From positions 1-5,754 of the forward strand of contig SKXU01000027.1 in the NCBI GenBank assembly GCA_007128245.1: a stretch of 5,754 nucleotides of DNA, given 5' to 3'. How positions within the stretch are numbered: the first letter of the stretch is position 1; the number at the start of each line of letters is the position of its first letter. Shown here piece after piece: positions 1 to 4,369 of the stretch. Origin of the DNA: Candidatus Woesearchaeota archaeon. Its GTDB lineage: Archaea > Nanobdellota > Nanobdellia > Woesearchaeales > SKIA01. The position numbers were made by a program, and so were the translations under genes. Below the pieces are notes generated by a model. It was not told where the DNA came from and ran no database searches. It saw nothing but the letters and a program-made list of their open reading frames with translations.

Positions 1-272
1 AGCATTGCTTTTCTGAGGTGTTCTGAAATTTCTCTTGCTCGACTAAAGAGCGCAGTAAATTCTTCTTCAGGAACAAATGGTAGTATGGGGTAGTGTTCTT
101 TTGGCATGACCAGCACGTGTCCGTTTGCTGCGGGTGCGATGTCAAGAATTGCAAGTATGTGATCGTCCTCGTAGACTTTGTGGGTGGGAATTTTTCCTTC
201 TATCATTTGACAGAAGGGGCAACTGAGTTTTTGTTGAGCAAATGCTTGTTTTTGTTCGTCAGTAAGTTGCAT
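1..272 (-). CDS. HIT-family (histidine triad) nucleotide-binding protein, C-terminus cut by window edge
   Basis: The first 90 residues of a HIT protein are visible; the gene runs off the left edge, so the His-x-His-x-His active-site motif near the C-terminus is not in view. What is seen: a CPFC pair at residues 18-21, the stretch IEGKIPTHKVYEDD (24-37), ILAILDIAPAANGHVLVMP (39-57) and KEHY (58-61), which together are the classic N-terminal half of a HIT domain. In known HIT proteins this fold hydrolyses or transfers nucleotides from dinucleotide polyphosphates or nucleoside phosphoramidates; the CxxC pair often binds zinc in the Hint-like branch. The ATG at 272 is chosen because a TATA-like box is centred about 26 bp upstream on the minus strand and there is no ribosome-binding site, as for a leaderless mRNA. 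It is divergent from the DsbA-like gene. The family is certain; the substrate cannot be told. Confidence 0.93.
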   Translation of the reverse strand, partial: MQLTDEQKQAFAQQKLSCPFCQMIEGKIPTHKVYEDDHILAILDIAPAANGHVLVMPKEHYPILPFVPEEEFTALFSRAREISEHLRKAM

Positions 273-292
273 ACCACTATCGTTACGTAGTT

Positions 293-304
293 GCTTATAA
301 TACT
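293..304 (-). promoter_or_regulatory. TATA box of the HIT gene
   Basis: On the minus strand the sequence reads AGTATTATAAGC. Its centre is about 26 bp upstream of the ATG at 272, the normal archaeal TATA-to-start distance, so transcription would begin at the start codon itself. Confidence 0.6.
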
Positions 305-308
305 TACT

Positions 309-333
309 TGAGCATAAGAGTTATATATGCTCA
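309..333. repeat. Inverted repeat over the DsbA-like TATA box, candidate operator
   Basis: Two perfect 8-base arms, TGAGCATA (309-316) and TATGCTCA (326-333), are separated by nine bases. The arm centres are 17 bp apart and the TATA box lies within the repeat, so a dimeric regulator bound here would compete with TBP/TFB. The regulatory role is inferred from symmetry and position. Confidence 0.5.
321..328 (+). promoter_or_regulatory. TATA box of the DsbA-like gene
   Basis: The sequence TTATATAT is centred about 25 bp upstream of the ATG at 350, consistent with leaderless transcription. It overlaps the spacer and right arm of an inverted repeat (309-333). Confidence 0.65.
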
Positions 334-349
334 GCAGTTCTGCTGCTGA
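331..349. repeat. Inverted repeat just before the DsbA-like start codon, candidate operator
   Basis: Two perfect 7-base arms, TCAGCAG (331-337) and CTGCTGA (343-349), flank a five-base spacer and end directly at the ATG at 350. If the transcript is leaderless, the repeat lies in DNA between TATA box and initiation site and is not part of the mRNA, so an operator is more likely than an RNA hairpin. It overlaps the upstream repeat by three bases. Confidence 0.5.
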
Positions 350-955
350 ATGGGACGCAAGAAAAAGAATTCTAACGCTTTTTGGTATTTGCTCGCTGGT
401 ATTGTTGGCTTGCTTGTGGTGTTTGGGTTCTTGTTGAATGCGTCTCGCACAGTGAGTTTTGAGGAATACGATTTTCTTGATGCTGATTTTGATAATCCTG
501 ATGCAGAGTTTGTGATTGAGAAGTTTAATGATTTTCAGTGCCCAGCGTGCCGCACTGCCGCTCCTACCTTGAGTCAGGTGCGTGAGCAGCACGATAACGT
601 GCACATACACGTACGACATTTCCCTCTTCCTCAGTTTCCTCATTCTGCGTACGCAGCTGAAGCTGCTGAGTGTGCTCGCGATCAGGGACGGTTTTGGGCC
701 ATGTATTATGTGATGTTTGATCATCAAGAAGTGCTTACGCCAAGCACGATTACTCGGTATGCGCGCGGCCTTGGTCTTGACATGTCCCAGTTTTCTGCGT
801 GCATGGAGAATCGTGAAAAACAGATTCTTGTGAGTCAGGATCGTCAAGAAGGTATTGACCGCGGTGTTTCCGGCACCCCGAGTATCTTCATTAATGGCGA
901 GCAAGTGCAGTTTAGCACCCCTGCGCAGTACTCCTCCTTTTTTGCGAACCAATAG
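350..955 (+). CDS. Membrane-anchored DsbA-like thiol:disulfide oxidoreductase
   Basis: This 201-residue protein has a basic N-terminus (GRKKK, 2-6), one hydrophobic segment (about 11-30) acting as an uncleaved signal anchor, and a thioredoxin-fold domain outside the membrane. The domain carries the redox motif CPAC at 64-67 after the strand FVIEKFNDF (54-62), the segment RHFPLPQFPHSAYAAEAAECA (from 89), QGRFW (112-116), and the cis-proline loop VSGTPS (173-178, Pro177) that packs against the active site. Cys108 and Cys151 match a second cysteine pair common in this branch (Thioredoxin_4/BdbD-like). The likely role is making or reshuffling disulfide bonds in exported proteins; direction of electron flow cannot be read from sequence. 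No VKOR or DsbB-like partner is visible in the window. The ATG at 350 is supported by a TATA box about 25 bp upstream with no SD motif. Confidence 0.93.
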   Translation: MGRKKKNSNAFWYLLAGIVGLLVVFGFLLNASRTVSFEEYDFLDADFDNPDAEFVIEKFNDFQCPACRTAAPTLSQVREQHDNVHIHVRHFPLPQFPHSAYAAEAAECARDQGRFWAMYYVMFDHQEVLTPSTITRYARGLGLDMSQFSACMENREKQILVSQDRQEGIDRGVSGTPSIFINGEQVQFSTPAQYSSFFANQ

Positions 956-964
956 AAATATATA
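956..964 (+). promoter_or_regulatory. TATA box for the 122-residue orphan gene
   Basis: AAATATATA begins at the base directly after the TAG stop of the DsbA-like gene. Transcription would start near 986, giving a leader of about 14 nt that contains the SD motif at 988-993. Confidence 0.5.
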
Positions 965-987
965 GAAGTATTACTTTGTATGATACA

Positions 988-993
988 AGGTGG
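988..993 (+). promoter_or_regulatory. Ribosome-binding site deciding the start at 1000
   Basis: AGGTGG lies six bases before the ATG at 1000 and resembles the archaeal GGAGGTGA consensus. It favours this ATG over an in-frame TTG at 976, which would lie upstream of the predicted transcription start. Confidence 0.6.
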
Positions 994-999
994 AAGAGT

Positions 1000-1368
1000 A
1001 TGATACATACACAAAAACAAGATGAGGGAATGAGAGCAATGCACGTTGACATGTCACATGGGGGAGTGCTGTCAACAACAAACCAACAATACGCGATTAA
1101 GGAGGCAGAGGATTTTTTGGCGCGTATTAGGCATGTTGTTGATACAGCGTACCTTCACCTAGACGTTCAAACACAAAAAGAAACCAATCAAGCGCTACAG
1201 TCATATCGCTGGAGAGCGCTTCTTGTAACAAACAGAGGCAGGTACTACGCGGATGATTGGTCATTTGGAGCACTTCAGAGTCTAAAAAACGTTCTTGACA
1301 AAGTTGAGCAACAAATGACGAACAGACTCGGAAAACTCGAAGCGCAACACGCAGCACTTTTTGTCTAA
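1000..1368 (+). CDS. Small uncharacterised protein (122 aa), probably helical
   Basis: I do not recognise a family. The product has a polar N-terminus of about 28 residues, then two stretches that look helical and partly amphipathic (about 31-55 and 90-118), joined by a segment with QSYRWRALLVTNRG (67-80) and an aromatic-acidic patch RYYADDW (81-87). There is no cysteine, signal peptide or membrane segment, so it is probably cytosolic and could form a helical hairpin or dimer. The start at 1000 is picked for its SD motif; ATGs at 1030 and 1039 remain possible. Six of its eight arginines use AGA/AGG, whereas the DsbA-like, aldolase and glycosylase genes use only CGN, so its codon use differs from most neighbours. 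Its TAA overlaps the stop of the convergent VIT1-like gene. Reading frame, promoter and SD support a real gene. Confidence 0.7.
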   Translation: MIHTQKQDEGMRAMHVDMSHGGVLSTTNQQYAIKEAEDFLARIRHVVDTAYLHLDVQTQKETNQALQSYRWRALLVTNRGRYYADDWSFGALQSLKNVLDKVEQQMTNRLGKLEAQHAALFV

Positions 1369-2036
1369 ATAAACACTTGTAGTAATGAGCCAACAACAAA
1401 ACTCACTGCCACAACGATGGCAGTGGTTGTTGCGCTCTCAATTCCTGCCAGCATCGGATTTCTATGTGTAAAGACAGTCTTCTTCACGCCCGCATACACC
1501 GTCACTCCTAGCGCTATCAGCGCAGAAAGAATAATCGCAAATGGTTGTGCAAGCACGAAAAAAGGAGCTAAGGTCACAAGTCCCGCTATTGCATAGCTTA
1601 AACCAGTAATTCCTCCGACAAGCCACGAGCTCATGGGTTTCTCAGGAGCGGTTCCAAATCGTTGCTCCACAAAAAAGTGCGCCCAGTGATCTTTTTCTTC
1701 GGTAATCTCATCAGTGGCTTCTCGCAAGGATTGGCCGCGCAGACCTTTTTTCGCAAGCGCCTCTTTCACACGCTCTTTTTCCCGCGCAGGATGCTCCTCA
1801 ATTTCTGCGCGCTCAAGCTCATACACTGCTTGTGTGTATGCACGGTGACTTTGTGCTGCGGTGTAAGAAACCACTCCTAAAGCTAATCCCCCGGAAGCAA
1901 CACTCACTGCTCCAACCAAGCCCAGCGTCGCAGTAGCAATGCCTGCTCCTGTAAGGCCACTCAGTAATCCTAATGTGACTAACGCCCCATCATAGAGTCC
2001 AAACGTAAGTTCCTTTGACTCCTTCACCTCTTGCAT
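1365..2036 (-). CDS. VIT1/CCC1-family integral membrane protein (divergent)
   Basis: This 223-residue protein has the family layout: two N-terminal membrane helices (about 11-31 and 34-57), a charged cytosolic helical region (about 62-128), and three C-terminal membrane helices (about 137-160, 162-183, 198-222). The opening ELTFGLYDGALVTLGLLSG (9-27) is characteristic, with Asp16 in the place of the membrane Asp of helix 1, and ELERAEIEEHP (73-83) matches the glutamate-rich cytosolic helix. Family members move Fe2+ or Mn2+ out of the cytosol, into vacuoles in plants and yeast. Several metal-associated residues appear to be absent here (see findings), so transport of iron is uncertain. The frame is open further upstream, to 2168, but the ATG at 2036 is chosen because the homology starts just after it and a TATA box is centred about 27 bp upstream. 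It is divergent from the flavin reductase gene. Confidence 0.85.
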   Translation of the reverse strand: MQEVKESKELTFGLYDGALVTLGLLSGLTGAGIATATLGLVGAVSVASGGLALGVVSYTAAQSHRAYTQAVYELERAEIEEHPAREKERVKEALAKKGLRGQSLREATDEITEEKDHWAHFFVEQRFGTAPEKPMSSWLVGGITGLSYAIAGLVTLAPFFVLAQPFAIILSALIALGVTVYAGVKKTVFTHRNPMLAGIESATTTAIVVAVSFVVGSLLQVFI

Positions 2037-2058
2037 GAAAAAGATATGAAAAACTGAG

Positions 2059-2068
2059 TATTTAAAGA
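2059..2068 (-). promoter_or_regulatory. TATA box of the VIT1-like gene
   Basis: The minus strand reads CTTTAAATAC, centred about 27 bp upstream of the ATG at 2036. No SD motif is present between box and start, consistent with a leaderless mRNA. Confidence 0.65.
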
Positions 2069-2081
2069 TTCTTGTGGAAAG

Positions 2082-2110
2082 AGTCTTATAGATTAGAGTC
2101 TTTAGTCTTT
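2082..2110 (+). repeat. Short direct repeats in the FMN reductase promoter
   Basis: AGTCTTA (2082-2088) is followed by two tandem AGTCTTT units (2097-2103 and 2104-2110), ending two bases before the start codon at 2113. They span the region from TATA box to transcription start. They might be a regulator site or chance in AT-rich DNA. Confidence 0.35.
2084..2093 (+). promoter_or_regulatory. TATA box of the FMN reductase-family gene
   Basis: CTTATAGATT is centred about 25 bp upstream of the ATG at 2113. It lies back to back with the VIT1-like promoter, the two box centres being only about 24 bp apart, so binding of TBP at the two sites could interfere. Confidence 0.55.
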
Positions 2111-2112
2111 GT

Positions 2113-2685
2113 ATGGCACACATAGCAGTTTTTATCGGATCGGTACGAGTAAACAGGCACGCAGACAAAGTAGCTCATTGGGTTGAACGTGCCCTCAAAG
2201 AACGTGGTCACACAGTGACCGTCGTAGACCCGCTTGAATATGATGAACTGCTCGTTATGAAACGGATGTTTACATCCGAAAAAAAACCTAACGAAAAGTG
2301 GTCTGTACTTCGCAATTCCATTATTTCAGCTGATGGGTATGTGCTCGTAACGCCCGAGTATAATCACAGCTACTCCGGGGCGATCAAGAATGCTCTTGAC
2401 GTATTTTTAGAAGAATATTACTTTAAGCCATTTAGTATCATCTCATACAGTGCAGGAGGATTTGGAGGCATACGTGCTGCGGAGCATTTGCGTGCAGTCA
2501 TTTCTGAGCTTGGTGGAGTCTCAACACCTATCGCACTCTCGATTTCTCGCGTTCAAGAACTGTTCTCTGATGACGGTTCATTAAAAGATTCAAGCTATAC
2601 TTCTCGGCTGGAAAAAATGCTTGGTGAATTTGAGTGGTATGTGGCTGCGCTAAAAAGCGCACGTAAAAAGGGCGTTCCCTACTAG
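2113..2685 (+). CDS. NADPH-dependent FMN reductase-family flavoprotein
   Basis: This 190-residue, soluble protein matches the FMN_red flavodoxin-like fold over its full length. The FMN phosphate loop is GSVRVNR (9-15), following the first strand; TPEYNHSYSGAIKNALD (80-96) is the family's flavin-contacting motif; and SAGGFGG (113-119) is the second flavin loop. Characterised relatives use NAD(P)H to reduce FMN, quinones, azo dyes or chromate, and bind FMN as dimers or tetramers; the natural substrate is not evident here. The protein has no cysteine, so it does not belong to the iron-sulfur flavoprotein branch. The ATG at 2113 is supported by a TATA box about 25 bp upstream and by homology starting at the first strand. 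It is transcribed away from the VIT1-like gene; a shared role in metal or redox handling would be speculation. Confidence 0.93.
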   Translation: MAHIAVFIGSVRVNRHADKVAHWVERALKERGHTVTVVDPLEYDELLVMKRMFTSEKKPNEKWSVLRNSIISADGYVLVTPEYNHSYSGAIKNALDVFLEEYYFKPFSIISYSAGGFGGIRAAEHLRAVISELGGVSTPIALSISRVQELFSDDGSLKDSSYTSRLEKMLGEFEWYVAALKSARKKGVPY

Positions 2686-2699
2686 TCACTCATCACCCT

Positions 2700-2711
2700 A
2701 TATTTAAATAG
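2700..2711 (+). promoter_or_regulatory. TATA box of the Trp-rich gene/kinase operon
   Basis: The box contains the perfect palindrome TATTTAAATA (2701-2710), centred about 27 bp upstream of the ATG at 2733. It is one of the best TATA matches in the window and would drive a leaderless transcript covering the unknown gene and the coupled sugar kinase. Confidence 0.7.
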
Positions 2712-2732
2712 CAGAACCGTTGCAATACACGT

Positions 2733-3338
2733 ATGCCCACACACACACTTGACTGGACGAAAAAAGACAAGATTAAGTGTCATTCCTTTGAGATTGAGAT
2801 GGAGTACATTACACACCTCAAAGATTTTTATAAGAGACTACATTTTTGGATGGAGCATGAGGAGTTTAAGGACTTTAACGGACTAAACTTTTATGAGACA
2901 TTGTATTGGCAACGTGACCTCCCTGATGGCATGCAAGAACATCACATTTGGTGGCGTGCCTACAAGCATCCTGGTATGCATGGAAATGAGCAAAAGCAGT
3001 TTACGTGGTTTTTCAAGATTAATATGCGCACGAATAAGACGAGTCGTAAAGAGATCATGCACAAGGGACGTAAATGGAAGATGTACCAAACAAATCTTGT
3101 TATCAACTTTGACTCGTATCTCATACTCAATTATTCTGACACGTTCAAGAAAACAGCTTTTTTGCGCACCTTGCTAAGTAGGTGGAAGAACTGGTCGTAT
3201 AAGGATCGCACAGTGTATTTTCGAGACCAGCTCATCAATAAATCAATGGAATTCCAGAACATTTGTAAAGAGTTCTTAGAGATGCAGCAAGACAGAGAGC
3301 AACCTGCAAGTGTATTCCCTGCAGGAGGCAAGACCTAG
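2733..3338 (+). CDS. Tryptophan-rich protein of unknown function, coupled to sugar kinase
   Basis: I do not recognise a named family. The 201-residue product has no signal peptide or membrane helix and is rich in aromatic and charged residues: nine tryptophans (8, 39, 59, 73, 74, 92, 115, 151, 154), many Phe, Tyr, Lys and His. It seems to have an N-terminal strand (KIKCHSFEIEMEY, 13-25), a helix (27-46), an alternating middle part with HHIWWRAY (70-77), QFTWFFKINMRT (89-100) and YQTNLVINFDSYLILNYS (118-135) that look like strands, and a helical C-terminus (139-187). The last 15 residues look disordered. The ordered, non-repetitive composition suggests a genuine folded protein with a conserved core. 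Two cysteines (16, 178) make a metal cluster unlikely. The start is set by a strong TATA box about 27 bp upstream. Its TAG overlaps the kinase GTG by one base, and its 3' end holds the kinase SD motif, so the two are co-translated. Confidence 0.85.
   Translation: MPTHTLDWTKKDKIKCHSFEIEMEYITHLKDFYKRLHFWMEHEEFKDFNGLNFYETLYWQRDLPDGMQEHHIWWRAYKHPGMHGNEQKQFTWFFKINMRTNKTSRKEIMHKGRKWKMYQTNLVINFDSYLILNYSDTFKKTAFLRTLLSRWKNWSYKDRTVYFRDQLINKSMEFQNICKEFLEMQQDREQPASVFPAGGKT
3323..3328 (+). promoter_or_regulatory. Ribosome-binding site of the PfkB-family kinase
   Basis: AGGAGG lies nine bases before the GTG at 3338 and inside the coding sequence of the upstream gene. It fixes the GTG start and indicates an operon with translational coupling. 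Confidence 0.75.
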
Positions 3339-4330
3339 TGTTTGACGTCGTAACGTTCGGCTCCGCCACAATAGACCTTTTTGTTGAGACTGAGCGTGAG
3401 CGTGGGCTGACCTTGCACACCAGTCAAGGCGAAGAAAAGCTCATCGCCTACCCCACGGGCGAGAAGATTCTTATCAAGGAGCCACACATCGATATTGGTG
3501 GCGGAGGAACCAATACTGCTACCGCGTTTCGGCGGTTTGGTCTGCGCACGGCGTATTGTGGTTGTCTCGGAGAGGATGAGCACGGAAACAATGTTGTTGA
3601 TTGGCTGGGCCATGAAGGTATTGATTTTGTTGGCACGCGCACACATGTCTCAACGAATATGAGTATCGTGTTAGATTCAACACGCCTTGCGGATAGAACG
3701 ATCTTGGTGTATAAAGGTTCCTCGGACGAGCTCTCGTTTGCAGACCTCGACCTTGCATCCGTGCGCGCTACGTGGTGGTATTTCCCTTCAATGGTAGGCA
3801 AGAGTTTTTGGACGATGATTGAGCTCATGCGTTATGCCCGCGCACACGACATTGCTCTTGCGTTCAACCCCAGCATTTATCAAGCGCAACTGGGTTTTGA
3901 CGCCCTCAAAGAGCCTCTGACGAGTGCACAAGTGGTGATTATGAATAAAGAAGAAGCGGAGGCACTCGTGGGAAAGAGCGATTCGTGTGCGGAGTTGTGT
4001 CGTCGTCTGCGCCAGAGCGGGTGCGAGATAGTACTCATCACTGATGGTTCTCGTGGAGCTACGCTCTTGTATGCTGACACCCTGTATTCTGCTGCTCCTC
4101 GTACAGACGTGACTGTTGTGGAGACCACAGGAGCAGGGGATTGCTTTGCATCAAGCTTTCTTGCTGGGCTCATCCAAGGACTTTCTGCAGAGGAGAGTCT
4201 TCGACTCGCTTTTGTGAATGCTGAGAGTCTTATCTCACATATCGGCCCCAAAAACGGGTTGCTCTCTTTTGATGAGGCAAGGCTGCTTGTTGAGAGCGAC
4301 ACGCGAGAAGTGGTGAAAAACAACATTTAA
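3338..4330 (+). CDS. PfkB/ribokinase-family carbohydrate kinase
   Basis: The 330-residue protein has the full ribokinase fold. Asp13 in GSATIDLF (8-15) is in the sugar-hydroxyl-binding position; IGGGGTNTATAFRRFG (53-68) is PfkB signature 1; the NKEEAE stretch at 203-208 holds the NxxE magnesium-related motif; ITDGSRGA (234-241) is the nucleotide-site strand; and ETTGAGDCF (262-270) is signature 2, with GAGD (265-268) forming the anion hole and Asp268 as catalytic base. The usual Asp before TTGAGD is Glu here, a mild change. The enzyme transfers phosphate from ATP (or ADP in some archaeal relatives) to a sugar or nucleoside hydroxyl. The substrate cannot be assigned: the adjacent aldolase makes a hexose phosphate attractive, but ribose, nucleoside or 2-keto-3-deoxy sugars are possible. 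It starts with GTG behind a strong SD motif, overlapping the preceding stop. Confidence 0.92.
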   Translation: MFDVVTFGSATIDLFVETERERGLTLHTSQGEEKLIAYPTGEKILIKEPHIDIGGGGTNTATAFRRFGLRTAYCGCLGEDEHGNNVVDWLGHEGIDFVGTRTHVSTNMSIVLDSTRLADRTILVYKGSSDELSFADLDLASVRATWWYFPSMVGKSFWTMIELMRYARAHDIALAFNPSIYQAQLGFDALKEPLTSAQVVIMNKEEAEALVGKSDSCAELCRRLRQSGCEIVLITDGSRGATLLYADTLYSAAPRTDVTVVETTGAGDCFASSFLAGLIQGLSAEESLRLAFVNAESLISHIGPKNGLLSFDEARLLVESDTREVVKNNI

Positions 4331-4332
4331 AT
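4323..4332 (+). promoter_or_regulatory. TATA box of the aldolase gene, overlapping the kinase stop codon
   Basis: CATTTAAATA includes the kinase TAA stop (4328-4330). Its centre predicts a transcription start near 4354, leaving a leader of about 16 nt with the SD motif, so the aldolase can be transcribed separately from the kinase. Confidence 0.6.
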
Positions 4333-4356
4333 ACCATCAAGGGAGCGTATGGTGTA

Positions 4357-4363
4357 GAGGTGA
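4357..4363 (+). promoter_or_regulatory. Ribosome-binding site of the aldolase
   Basis: GAGGTGA is a near-perfect match to the archaeal anti-SD complement and lies six bases before the GTG at 4370. An in-frame TGA at 4367-4369 excludes any earlier start, so this GTG is decided. Confidence 0.8.
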
Positions 4364-4369
4364 GAGTGA

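Noticed and set aside
203..952. A 249-codon open frame on the minus strand opposite the DsbA-like gene
   Set aside because: It overlaps both a clear HIT gene and the DsbA-like gene, has Arg/His/Lys-rich, low-sense composition and no family resemblance. It is a shadow of the G/T-rich coding strand.
976..999. TTG start at 976 for the orphan gene
   Set aside because: It lies only about 15 bp after the TATA centre, upstream of the expected transcription start, and has no SD; the ATG at 1000 has one at six bases.
1355..1380. T-rich stretch as transcription terminator of the orphan gene
   Set aside because: The five-T run lies before the stop codon within the coding sequence, and no T tract follows; no terminator can be claimed.
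2037..2168. N-terminal extension of the VIT1-like protein to 2168
   Set aside because: The extra 44 residues overlap the divergent flavin reductase promoter and coding start, have no family match, and the TATA box places transcription start at 2036.
3448..4326. Open frames of 126 and 148 codons antisense to the sugar kinase
   Set aside because: Serine/arginine/proline-rich shadow translations without promoter, SD or domain, lying opposite a fully conserved PfkB protein.
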